From assembly GCA_031472005.1 (NCBI GenBank), contig PZJY01000006.1, forward strand, positions 1,736,001-1,800,000: DNA of 64,000 nt, written 5' to 3'. This stretch comes from Tetracladium setigerum. Its lineage: Eukaryota; Ascomycota; Leotiomycetes; Helotiales. Below the pieces are notes generated by a model. It searched no databases and was not told the origin of the DNA. It was given only the letters and a program-made list of their open reading frames with translations. Within the stretch, counting starts at the first letter, position 1, and every line of letters starts with the position of its first letter. This document shows positions 11,979 to 23,093 of this stretch, one piece after another. The translations under genes were made by a program, and so were the position numbers.

Positions 11979-13639
11979 TGGCAATTTGAAAATGTAGTAG
12001 ACACTTCAAGGGAGATATAAACCACAACTCCGAATCGTCGTCAGACTTTTTGACACTATACGGTTTATCTGTAACGACTAGGCAAAGAGGCATATAAGAG
12101 TGCGTTCAAAAAATCATAATGTTGGTAATACGCGTATCGCGTATCAGATTGAATCACGATAGTGGCACGGTGGCACGTGACTCAGTGATTCGTACTAGCT
12201 AGACTTACATAGTAGAGTGGATTCCGACTTACCTGGAATCCTACACTGCAGGCATCACCACACCAGAATACAGACGTATTACTGGCCTTGTGCTGTCTCC
12301 CTTTCACGTGAAACTCATACAGGGTGTTACTCAAGTGTAACCAACACATAAAGTAATTGATTATTATAGGCTCTAATACAGAGGAGAAGAAGGAAGTGAA
12401 GAGGAAAGGAATGAAAACAAGCGGCCAATTAAATACGTGTTTCCTCAAATCCCTTCCGAATTGGCTCTAACCCTCTAATCGTACACTCCGCTATTCCTCA
12501 ACGTCTGACGTCTTATGATTGATGCTTGCCATTCCATGCCTTCTATCACACTTCAGGTCTACGCTATTTTTACTTTATTTAGAAATCACTATAAATACCT
12601 GGTACGGTTAATAGGCACATGAACCATTTAACTGCCCTTAACCAACCAACACACTATCACAAAGATGCTTGTACTTTCCCTCGATGATAACAGAATCTCG
12701 GGAACAAATCTTGATATAAAGTATATTTCTAATGCAATTTCGCTGCATATATCATAAAAAAGCACACTAGCCGTTGGAATTCTCTCTTGATATAGCTACG
12801 GCAATATGCCGAGTTACGTAACTCGACCTTGCCTGTAGCTTTGTTGCTAGGAGAACATTATCTTAACTCTTATAAATCGTAGAGTGCGAGGACCTCAAGA
12901 TTCGTAGTATAGTCCGTTGTGCCTACTGTGACAGTTATGCAGAAGTATTTATAGCGAAGCAGTGTATAAGTGTGAATTATAATTAATAAGTTAAATGATT
13001 GCTCACCAAATTCACATCACATGTTTAAACACAATAATGTTAAATTAGTGTGTTCTATAAGTTGTGAGGCTAAATCACTAGTCACGCGTTCTTTAAGAAG
13101 AGGGGTCCAAAATTCAGGCTCGGATCAGGTATGCTCACCCTTAGCTCAGGTTAAAGCAGCAGTTGCTCACGTCTGGAGACTAAAACGGAACTGGCGGCAG
13201 GCAAAATTAATTCCGAGTCCATGGGCATTGCAATCGCTTCACCTTTGATTTATCGAGAAGGCAAGAAGGTATTAGGCTCTACTGGTTCGATAACTACAGA
13301 ACCGGATCGTTTCGTCGTTTCGTCGGTTGGCCTACGAATCGTATCTATTGGAGGACAAGTCCGCCGCATTTTTGCTGGCTACGTGAAGAGAAGACCACTC
13401 GACAGACCACTGTGTCCGCATGCCTGCGAACACATAACCAACGAATCCAGAGAATAGAGTGAAAATTGTTGTATTTTAGTCCAAGATAGAAAAAACAAAT
13501 AGACATGAGCCATTGCACCGCGCACAATTCATCACCAAATCCCTCACCTCCATCCAGCCACCCTCCCTGCCACCAAAACTCCGAATCTCGCAAACCCCAA
13601 GGTTGTAAGCGAAAACATGAACGACAAGAATGCTCCCAA
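11979..13639. other. intergenic, AT-rich, with a hairpin at 12794-12840
   Basis: This is the convergent interval between the protease and the Slm1-type gene. The part from about 12.3 to 13.1 kb is AT-rich and may be old repeat DNA. It contains a perfect 16-bp palindrome at 12810-12825 inside a larger imperfect inverted repeat. Open frames near 13021-13457 have no recognisable content. Confidence 0.5.
12794..12840. repeat. nested inverted repeat / hairpin
   Basis: AGCTACGGCA (12794-12803) pairs with TGCCTGTAGCT (12830-12840) with one bulge, and between them CGAGTTACGTAACTCG (12810-12825) is a perfect palindrome. It could be a transposon relic, a terminator-like hairpin or chance in AT-rich DNA. 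Confidence 0.6.
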
Positions 13640-14051
13640 TTATGGAGAATATGAAGAGTTCCTTGGGAATTCTCCTGGATGTGCAACTGCGATATACTGA
13701 CAATACTGAGATGACTCTGGTCAGAGGTAACGCTTGGTTGGTTTCTGGCGGTATCTTCTGCTACCGAATCAAGGGTAACCTCAGTTGTGTTTTCTGTCTC
13801 CGAATCTGGCTGGACATTATCTCTGCCGTAACCGGCTGCCGCAAGACTGCCCTGACTGCGTCCACCAGCCATATCGTAGTCTGTATCTGGAGCTGCGATC
13901 AAGGTGGCTTCGGATGCGGCCTGTTGTTCCAAGTGTTTCTGTGAATCCAGTGGTGCTGCTGATACTGCATCATAATCTGGCTGTCCTTCTTGCTCTCCTC
14001 GAGTTCTGTCTCCATCTTCGTGGTTTCTGTAAGCCTGATAACCAGCTCCAC

Positions 14052-16380
14052 CTAATATAACTCCCCAACTCCAGCCCCACCAGCCATAACCCCATCTGAT
14101 ACAACTTGTTTTCGGAGATTACTGTGTGATACGGGTTGACTTGTGTATGGGTTAACGCCATCTTCCTCTGCATACCGATTCACAAGTGCCGCATGCGTTA
14201 GGGAGTTATCTTGTCCATAAGATTGCCCCATACCGTTCCCAGATATGTCCCCAGCACCAGCAATCAAATGGCGGTCCTCGTGGCCGGAGCTTTCGCTAGA
14301 TGTCTGTGGTGAGAGAGGGACCTGTAAGCCTCGCGCCGTCGAAATCTCCAGATCTGATGGGAATCTACCTCCTGTGTTAGGGCGCTTGGGCAAGACATCT
14401 TGTTTTGGTGCCTTTGGTACAACATATTCCGACTTGGCTGCGGAGAATGGCTCTTCGTCCTCCTCGTCCATAATTCCATCGCTACTAATTGAGCCAGCTC
14501 TGGAGTTAGATCGCTGAGATGTTCCACTGAGGCTCCGAGCATGTTGTCGCACGAATACCTTTCTCTCTTCTGGCGATTTTTCGATCAATTCCTTAAGGTC
14601 ATTATACCACTATTGCGTAGTTAGCGTTCGGAGGTCTTTTGGTAGTGGATTTATTTGAAACTTACTGCCATCATCGTGTCATATGATTCACAACGCAAAA
14701 CCCATGAATGGCCGCGATGCATCGTACCGGTCTGACGGCCTTTGAGCATGAACTTGTTCGAGGAAGCGCCTAGATTGGAGTGTGATCCAAGTTTTTGTTC
14801 TGGAAGGAAAAGAGACATGATTGGGGCTTGGGATTTGTCGGCAGATTTAAACTCATGGAGATGAGTTGGAGAAAGCACGTACTAACAGAAGTCAGAAAAC
14901 ACGACAAAAAAGCTGACAGCCAGAAGAGAAGAAGAAAGTGGGGAATTACCCAGCCTGGAGAATAAGACTTCAAGAACTTCGACTTGCGTTCCATCAAGCC
15001 TGCGCGTACTTCCTGAGCAAGTTCACTGTCTCTCCCAGGATAATGGATAGTATGTGACTCTCGAACAGGTATCCTTGGATCAACGAAGTGCTCATCCTTT
15101 TCAACGAAGTTATTCCACTCATGGTCCTTTGGCATGGCAATTGGCCCGGTTCGAAGTTCTTCGACTGTAGAATAGGCAGCGTCCGCCTCGCGTTTCAGAA
15201 TACCAGCGTAAGCATTGTAGGATTTCTGGATCTCGCCAACAACGATCGCTTCCAGTTCCCGCCCAGAAGCCTCAAGGTTGAGGTATGCCTGTATTTTGGT
15301 AAGTTTTAACCCAAAATGGAGAGTACTCTAACACAAACCTGGTGCAAATAGTTCTCTTCATCAATTTGCTTTTCCACTTGACGATCCACGGTGAGCTTGA
15401 GTAGATACGGGTCTTGTCTTCCTGTTTGCTGCGAAGGATCCACATCTGATTGTCCTAGCCCGTCTTGCAAGCTTTTTACAACCCTCCTAGTGTTTTCCAT
15501 TTCCTTTTCCACAGAGTTCTTAAAGTCTGATGAGAGCGATTTAATCTCTTTAATCTTTTGATTTAAATCACTGCGCAACCCTACCAGAGCCAGAATAACA
15601 TCGTTCTCAATATCTCTGGATTTGTTACATTCTGCGAAGACAGTTTTGTGATAGCCTCGGAGGACCTGAAGGGCATCATCGACGCCGCCGGATGCTAGAA
15701 ACATGGGCGATGGCGAAGTATTATTTATTACGTTCGATACTTTGAGAACCGCCTTAGAACGATGTTCGTACTGAGCTTGAATCTCTCTGAAATAGGTGAT
15801 GAGGTCTTTAAGGACTTTGCGCCATGCTGCGGTATTTTGTTAATAACATCGCTCATTCAAGAGAGGCTGTCGCACCTTGGAATCTGTTGGCAAGAATCTC
15901 TGTTGGATTTCCACTTGTTGGAATGGGCGAGTAGAAGGCGCTGTGCGCCTCGTCGGTATCAGTGCTGGATTGCAAAGCTAGGCTTCGCACACTGCCAGCT
16001 CTCGAGCTACGACGACTCGAGCTTCTCTTCAAAGAAGCTCCCCGCTTCAAAGAGGCCTTCTTTTTCAGCGTGGTTCCTCTTGATAACGCGCTGGTCTCGC
16101 CCTGCGACATAATTGAATCCGACCTCTGCATTGTCGGGTCGTCAATAATCGATACCCCTCTCTGTGCAGCTTCAAAATCCTCCGTAAATCTGCCTTGGCT
16201 CTGTAATGCGATGGATTGTGACAGCGGTGAAGACATGGAAGGATTGCCTGGCGTCGCAACAACCTCTGTCCCTACACCGGTGTTTGTGAAATGGGAGCGC
16301 GATGTGCTAGTAGTGCCGTATCCTCGGTCCAGATAGTTTTGTGTGGGATGGGGGACCGAATTTGAACTGAAAGAGGCCAT
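14052..16380 (-). CDS. Slm1-type F-BAR/PH domain protein
   Basis: Exons 16380-15876, 15826-15339, 15288-14950, 14881-14666 and 14609-14052 give 701 aa ending GVGELY. The N-terminus is Ser-rich and disordered with a basic KKKASLKRGASLKRSSSRRSSRAGS patch. A coiled-coil F-BAR-like domain follows (from about WRKVLKDLITYFREIQAQYE), then a PH domain (from about 360 to 520, ending in the helix WYNDLKELIEKS). This order matches yeast Slm1/Slm2, PI(4,5)P2-binding TORC2 effectors linked to eisosomes and actin. The conserved acidic EDEEPFSA segment comes after the PH domain. The frame may not truly end at 14052: with one more base in the C run at 14063-14066 the reading continues for more than 120 plausible codons (GGVILGGAGYQAYRNH...), so the C-terminus is probably longer and may reach about 13640. 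Confidence 0.82.
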
Positions 16381-17223
16381 CTCGGCGAGATAGATGTAAG
16401 GTGGTGTCTAGTGACTGACGTAGTCTTTGCGCTGAACTCCCGGGAAACTTTAAAAGGGCACTATAGTTCAGAAGGATTCCCAAAGGGTAGAAAGGCTGAA
16501 AGTTAAACAAACTAAGAGCGAGACTTGCAGGTCAATGTTGGCGAACTATCCCAGAAACATCAAACCTGCTTTCCTTTGTGCTGAGGGTTGTTTATCCGTG
16601 AGATCGAGGCGCGCAAGTGGTATCTTTGAATGGCAGAACAGAGGAGGATCTAAAGGGCAACGGGGAGAAGATTGCACACGCTATCGTGGTGTTTTGGTGG
16701 AAATGTAGTGAAGGTTGCGGCGTCAGGCTTGTGTTGTTGTAGTAAAGCGGAATCCAGAAATGAGGGTCGTCATGACGTTGCAAGTGCCAAGCCACTGCCA
16801 ATCGCAATCAGTCGTCCCGAACTCCCTCCCAAGCCGGATGGATATTAGTTGACGGCGAGGGATGCCGAGGAAAGATTTTAAGATCTTATTGAGCACCTAC
16901 ACCAGCCCATATATATATAACGTATGTAGGTAGGTTATGGAATTAATGTATTGATGTACTGATTGTCTACCTTGGACACTCGTAAATCGAACCACTTATT
17001 CCAAACCAAAGATTCGACCGAGATCAATCAAACTTCATCTGGATCTTGTGGTCGTCGTTTTTCTGTTGCAAAAAAAAACAATCATATTCTCATTATACCC
17101 ATCCATCATACCATCATGTGCGAAGCTCTAATCTACGCCCTATGACATTCAAAGTATACTTCCTGCCCACAACCAGTCAGGGAGACCTGTAAATTCCATG
17201 CAAGTCTAGGTAACTTCTCATGC
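16381..17223. other. intergenic, promoter of the Slm1-type gene
   Basis: It lies upstream of the Slm1-type gene and downstream of the ThrRS gene. It contains an ATATATATATAA tract near 16910 and an A run near 17072. No gene seen. Confidence 0.5.
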
Positions 17224-19734
17224 TCAAGCCTTTACCTCTTTCTCGGCAGGTTTCGCCTCACCTGGGAATGGGTTGTCAACTCGGCGCTCGTCTCGGAGTG
17301 CAACGAGCTTCTTGATAGCTTCGTCCAACGGAACCGGCTTTCCTCTGTCCTGACTCGAAGTATCGTCCCGATTGCGGACATTGACTTCCCTACCAGTCAT
17401 CTCTTGGTCACCAACAACTATGCGTCATGTTAGAAGGTATCGAAGGTTATCTCAAGGCAGGATTTTGACTTACCGAATATGAAGTTGTATTGCGACAATT
17501 GTCCTGTGCGCACCTTCTTCTGCAGAGTGTTGCCGCTGAGGTCAACATCAACGAACATGTTCTGAGCTTTGAAGATAGTCTGGACCTCCTTTGCATACTC
17601 GTAGAATCCAACGCCAACGGGGACAATCAAGATCTGGCGAGGGCTGAGCCAAAACGGCCATTTACCAGCGAAGTGTTCTGTCAATATCGCCGTAAATCGC
17701 TCAATACTGCCAGCAATTGCTCGATGAATCATAACAGGGCGGGCACAACCAGGGGTGAGAGGCTTGATGACTCTCTCTTTCTTGACCTCTGGAGTCGTGC
17801 CATCTGCAGCCTTCTTGGGCTCCTCTGGCTGCTTGTTTTCGGATTTCTTAGCCTCGACCTTTTTCTTACCTTCTTCAGGATCCTCCTTCTTGACAACCAC
17901 CTCAGAAGTCATATACTCAAGCCCAAAGTTTTGAGGAAGCTGGAAATCGAGCTGGATAGTAGCACATTGCCACTCCCGATTCAAGCAATCTGAGATTGTG
18001 ATATCGATCTTTGGTCCGTAGAATGCACCATCACCCTCATTCAGCTCCCAGGGAGTTCCACCTTGTGTGGAAAATTCATCCAAGGCCGAGCGCAATTTGT
18101 CCTCCGCCATGTTCCAGGTCTCCAGCTGCCCCATATACTTCTCTGGCCGGGTAGAGAGCTTCATCTTGAATGTGAAACCAAGCAAGCCGTAAACGGCGTT
18201 TAGGAAGTCAAACAAATCAACGATCTCATCCTTGATTTGATCCTCCCGACAGAAAATATGAGCATCATCTTGTTGGAATCTTCGTACTCGAGTGAGACCA
18301 GAAAGAGCTCCCGAAGCCTCATTTCGATGAAGAACGCCAAAGTCAGCAACCCTCCATGGCAACTCTCGATGACTCCTCTCGCGATGATCAAACATCAAAC
18401 AATGGCCCGGGCAATTCATAGGCTTCAGAGCAAACGTATCCTTTTCAACGCCAAATGTGAACATGTCATCCTTGTAGTAATCCCAGTGGCCTGAGGTCTT
18501 CCAAAGTTCTGAGTTGTACATATTGGGCGTAATGACTTCATTGTAACCACGCTTCCAGTACTGTTCTCGGAGGAAGGACATGATAGTGTTGTAGATGCGA
18601 GTTCCATGAGGTAGCCACATTGCTGATCCAGGAGAGAGGTCGTGGAAGAAAAAAAGTTCCTGGTCACGACCGATCTTTCGGTGATCTCGCTTTGCAGCCT
18701 CTTCCAAGAATTTCAGGTGTGCAGCCATTTGCTTCTTGTCTGGGAACGAAACACCATAGATGCGCTGGAGTGAGTCATTGTCCTTGTTGCCCAAGAAGTA
18801 GGATGCCGAGTTCTTCATAATTGCAAAACTCTCAATCCTGCCTGTATTTGGTACGTGGGGTCCACGGCATAAATCAATGAGCGGACCGTTGCGATAAACA
18901 GTGGTAAATTCGCCATCCTTGATCTTGTCCTTGATAATGTGTTGCTTGTACTTGTTGTAGGCAAACATCTCAAGCAAATCTTCCTTGGAAAGAACAAGTC
19001 GTTCAAAAGGTTGCTTTTCCTTAACGATTTGTCCTACCAGAGTCTCCAAGGGTTTCCAGTCGGCCTGCTGAACTGGCGCATTGTCTGGCAACGACATCTC
19101 ATAGTAGAAACCATTATCGATGGGTGGGCCAATGCAAAGACTGCAGCCGAAGCGGCGCTCAGAAGCTTCACCCAAAATGTGTGCACTCGAGTGCCAGAAC
19201 ACCTTCTTGCCGAGTTCGTCGTCGAAGGAAAGCAACTCGAGCTTGCAACTGGCCTCGAGCGGTCTCTCCAAATCCCAGAGTTGTTCAGGGTCTCCATTGA
19301 GTTTTGCAACGACGGTTCGCTTGAACAGACTATTCGATATGCCTTTCGCGATCTCTGCGGGGGTAGTCTCCCACGAGGTACCTGGCTTGACGCTTCCATC
19401 TCCAAGAGTAATCGTGATCGGCTCGCGGGGTTTGGCAGCAATCTCAGCATCGAATTTTGTCTTGAGTTTTTGGAAGAGGGCAAGACGTTCTGCCAGGAAT
19501 TCGGGTGCCGGCTTCATCTCTAGTGGTCCCTATGTGCCTTTTGTGTAAGCCGGGGCCCAAAAAGGTAAATCTAAATTTGATATGTATATATATCGGCGCT
19601 TTCTGTGAACTGACCGCAGCTGCCCCTCCATCCCCGCCGCTCTTGTCCTTCTTGACCTTCTGCTTCTTCTCTCCCACGGCGACCTTCTTGACGCCGTCAA
19701 CAATGGAGTCGACGGCCTTCTGTGCTTGCTCCAT
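17224..19734 (-). CDS. THS1: threonyl-tRNA synthetase, cytosolic
   Basis: Exons 19734-19615, 19529-17474 and 17417-17224 give 789 aa. It charges tRNA-Thr with threonine. Domains in order: a Lys-rich N-terminal extension (KKQKVKKDK), a TGS domain (ITITLGDGSVKPG), the editing domain with HSSAH and CRGPH, then the class II catalytic core with zinc-site NCPGHC, motif 2 (RVADFGVLHRNEASG...RVRRFQQDDAHIFC) and motif 3 (PVMIHRAIAGSIERF), and the anticodon-binding domain (LSPRQILIVPVG). A Lys/Glu-rich insertion of about 50 residues (VVVKKEDPEEGKKKVEAKK...) sits just ahead of motif 3. No mitochondrial presequence is evident. It shares a 284-bp divergent promoter with GAR1. The frame is intact throughout. 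Confidence 0.96.
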
Positions 19735-20018
19735 GATTGATTACAATTGCCAGCGGGCGGTTCTGCTGGCGTCCTGTTCCGGTTGAAGTTGAGGGTGTTG
19801 TGTCAAGAGCGACAAGTTTGGCGGGCGAGGGGTCCAAACAGGCGAGGGCGAGTCACAAATAATTAAAACGCGGTGACCGAGATGTGGCCCGAGCACACCA
19901 CGCTAGCGGGAACACTGGCAGACTGGCCAAAAAAATTCAGAGAGCTTCACTTTTAACGCCTTTGAAGCTCTGAATTTGTCGACCTCCCAACACACATTCC
20001 AACTCCCATATACCCACA
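19735..20018. promoter_or_regulatory. bidirectional promoter ThrRS / GAR1
   Basis: 284 bp separate the start codons of the two divergent genes, so their promoters must overlap. No clear CCAAT or TATA element stands out. Co-regulation as translation and ribosome-biogenesis genes is an inference from this layout. Confidence 0.6.
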
Positions 20019-20815
20019 ATGTCTTTCCGAGGAGCACCACGAGGTCGTGGTACAGGCGCAAACTTTGGAGGCGGTGGTGGTCGAGGTGGCGGCGGATTCG
20101 GTGGTCGAGGTGGCCGTGGTGGATTCCAGCAGAGAGACAATGGTCCTCCAGACTCAGTTCTTGGTGCGAAATTGCTGCTGATTGAAGATTTGGCGGAATA
20201 GGATGCTAACCGACTGGCACAGAAATGGGCTCTTTCCTCCACGCCTGTGAGGGAGAATTGGTTTGCGAGTCTATCAATACTAAGATTCCATATTTCAATG
20301 CGCCAATTTACCTACAGAACAAGGCATGCATTTTTCTCTCTCCGCCAGTGGCACACCAGCTAATTCTATGGCAGACTGCAATTGGCAAAGTCGACGAGAT
20401 TCTCGGTCCCATAAACCAGGTATACTTCACCATCAAACCGTAAGTCTTGCTGCGCTCTATCAAGTTTGATGTCAATTAACACCCATCCAGCACCGAAGGC
20501 ATCCAAGCCACCTCCTTCAAATCTGGCGACAAATTTTACATTGGTGGCGATAAGCTGCTTCCCCTAGAGAAGTTCCTTCCCAAGCCAAAGCCCCCACCAG
20601 GAGCCCCAAAACCAAAGAGAGCCGGAGGCGCAAGAGGCGGTGGTAGAGGTGCACCCATGAGAGGAGGCCGTGGAGGCTCAAGGGGAGCACCGAGAGGACG
20701 GGGTGGATTCAGCGCTGGAGGCCGAGGTGGTCGTGGTGGCTCCGGTGGCTTCTCGAGAGGTGGAGCTGGTGGCCGTGGAGGATCGAGGGGTGGATTCACT
20801 CGTGGAAGGGGTTGA
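20019..20815 (+). CDS. GAR1: H/ACA snoRNP protein Gar1
   Basis: Exons 20019-20163, 20223-20323, 20375-20439 and 20491-20815 give 211 aa, close to yeast Gar1. Gar1 is a core protein of the box H/ACA ribonucleoprotein that pseudouridylates rRNA in the nucleolus. The conserved central beta-barrel (GSFLHACEGELVC, KIPYFNAPIYLQNKT, IGKVDEILGPIN) is flanked by RGG-rich GAR domains at both ends. The second intron (20324-20374, 51 nt) begins with GC (AAG|GCATGC), has a CTAAT branch site and is in frame without a stop, so a retained form would insert 17 residues into the core next to the conserved IGKVDE motif. Confidence 0.95.
20324..20374 (+). other. GC-AG intron in GAR1
   Basis: Removing these 51 nt joins LQNK to TAIGKVDEIL, the conserved Gar1 core; no GT donor gives this junction. 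The donor is GCATGC and the acceptor GGCAG. The length is a multiple of three with no stop codon. Confidence 0.85.
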
Positions 20816-21632
20816 TTTGCTATCTCTATTTGCTCTCCTGGTTAACGGTCATTCTGGCGTTTGGGGGGTGTGTGTGAAAATAGTGGTGGGCATTGCTCTT
20901 TACTGTTAACAAAATGGATGCATACATGATCTTTGAACGTTGTGCTTCCGATGATTTCGCTGATCTTACCTGCCCATTGTCGTTAAACCGCCGTTCAGGA
21001 CTCCTGTCCCAGACTAGCACCAAGTTAGAGAAATGGGAACATGAAAGTCATTTCATGGCACTGTATGTCGACATTTTTATAGAGCATTTTGACTGGCTGT
21101 TCCAATGAAATGCTTCATCTGGTCCAGAAAAAAAAAATATACAGCCAAAAGAGAATATAATCTAGACATATCTTCAAGGTAATTTTTTTTATTTAATTCA
21201 CTCCATTGTAGACACCTATATGTTAAGCTAAATTCAATTGTTACCTCTTCCTGTTCACAGTATCCGCTGTGAATAAAGTTGATATTTTCGAATAACGTAT
21301 GATTTGGTGTGTGGACATATGTCCATCCATCTGGAATTGATTGCCTTCAAGACAGTGCTCTCCAACTATATCTTTTCAGGTTTTTGATCTAATAAGATTT
21401 CATGGTATGACTTGCTGTGGGAAAGGCTCGTCGCCTCTTTAAGAGAGAGTACATGGATTTGACGAAATCATTTTGCAAGTAAACTTCGATTAATGTTTTC
21501 TTTTCATACAGCATTATAAAAAAAAAAACTAGCCTCCGGCAACTCAGAAGCATCTTCTGAACCCTGTCATGGTACCCGGCCCAACTGGACTATCGCCCAC
21601 CTCACTCTTCCCAATCCGTCTTCGAAATTCAA
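20816..21632. other. convergent 3' region between GAR1 and the PS synthase gene
   Basis: 3' flanks of both genes, with A runs near 21127 and 21519. Short open frames only; nothing else seen. Confidence 0.5.
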
Positions 21633-22524
21633 CTATGGCTTGGGAATGTGTATCGACTTGCTAGTCATCATGCAACCCCACAATACAAAGAGACCGCCAA
21701 CAGGGTGGAATTCGAAGACTGTTCCTTGCAACCACAAGCCCATTGGAATATCATCCAAGATCCAGCCCTTGCTAACCCAATAAGCCATCAAAGCCGCGAT
21801 GGACAGGGAAGTAGGAATCGGGGTTCCCTCAAAGTATTTGCTCTTTCCCGTCTCGTCCTTGGGGACGTTGGCCACGGTTATGTTGAAGCGAGCGAGGCGG
21901 GTTAGGCCGCACAGAACGAAGAATGTCAAAATGAGATGGTCAACGGGTGTGCGAAGACCGACCGCGAACGCGGCAGCAGCTGGCGAGACACCGAAGGAGA
22001 TCTACAAATATAGGATCAGCATTGCATGACAAACTACCATGGCGAAAAGTCTTACCAAGTCTGCCAATGAATCTAGCTCTTGTCCCATCAGACTGCTCTT
22101 CTTCCTCCATCGAGCAACCTTGCCATCCATAAAGTCGAAAAACAGGCCAAATGGCATAAAGGCCAACGCGGCCCATAGGTTACCATGCGAAGAGGGGTCG
22201 CCGAGGAGGTATCTCATAGATGCAAACACCGACATGACTCCGCAGAAACCTAGAAAGGGCTTGTGAGAAGGTGTTTTCTGTGGGGTGGAAAAACGGTCGC
22301 AGCATACCGTTCAACTCGGTAATCAGATCCGCTAGGTGCAGCATCTTGATCATAGAGAAGTGGCCTGAATCCTCCACAAGCAGCTGTTTTTGCTTGTCAT
22401 CTCCTACACGCTGTTAGACTAGAGGTCGGCCACAGTGGAGAGTCTACATACCGCCGCCAGGTTGAACCGCACCGGAGTCCTTCGTTGCGCTGCTGGGAGC
22501 ATTGCTGCTCGTTCGTTTCGACAT
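21633..22524 (-). CDS. CHO1: CDP-diacylglycerol-serine O-phosphatidyltransferase (PS synthase)
   Basis: Exons 22524-22452, 22403-22308, 22249-22056 and 22001-21633 give 243 aa. The enzyme makes phosphatidylserine from CDP-diacylglycerol and serine in the ER membrane. The CDP-alcohol phosphotransferase signature DGxxAR(x)nGxxxDxxxD is complete: DGKVARWRKKSSLMGQELDSLAD. Several hydrophobic segments follow (NLWAALAFMPFGLFFDF, HLILTFFVLCGLTRLARF, VFEFHPVGGLFVLWGCMM). The N-terminus is a short Ser/Thr-rich tail. It is slightly shorter than yeast Cho1 (276 aa). A TACCTAGGTA palindrome lies about 306 bp upstream of the start. Confidence 0.93.
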
Positions 22525-23093
22525 ATTTGCTGTAGGTTGCGCTTGTGCTTTGGCGGATCTGAGGAGCTGATGCTTTGGAAAGAAAGATTGTAGGAAGTCT
22601 GGGGGACGATCGATTTTGTACCTCGAGAGAAAAGAAGAAGAGTTGGTCTGCCTCGCTTTTCCCAAATGACGTTGGCGGTCAGAGCCAAACATGTGGCGCA
22701 AGCTTTGATTTGGCGGCTACTTTGTTGAAGGGATGACCAGCTACTTAAGCGAAAGGGTGTTGTCCAGCTACAGCACAGCAATTGTCACGTTGGTCTCTCT
22801 GGCGGCGGATAGTTACCTTGGTGGTTGGTTACCTAGGTACATTTTTGACAATTCTAGTTGATTGCATGGCTATGTGATTCATTATTGGCTGTTTGTACAA
22901 GTACCGGAGTAAGTATTAAGCTAATATAAACAAATAAGCTCATTCACTACCCCCCCAACTCGGTATCCATATATGTCTTCTCCCGACTTCATTAACGTCG
23001 GCACACCCCTGTACCCTGAACATCCTCAAACTTCATGCAATGCCTCTAGACTCGCTGAAATGCCCAATTAATAGAATGCCTGTGTAGTCCTGC
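22525..23093. other. intergenic, promoter of the PS synthase gene
   Basis: It holds the promoter of the PS synthase gene, with TACCTAGGTA at 22830-22839, and the 3' flank of the metalloprotease gene. No gene seen. Confidence 0.5.
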
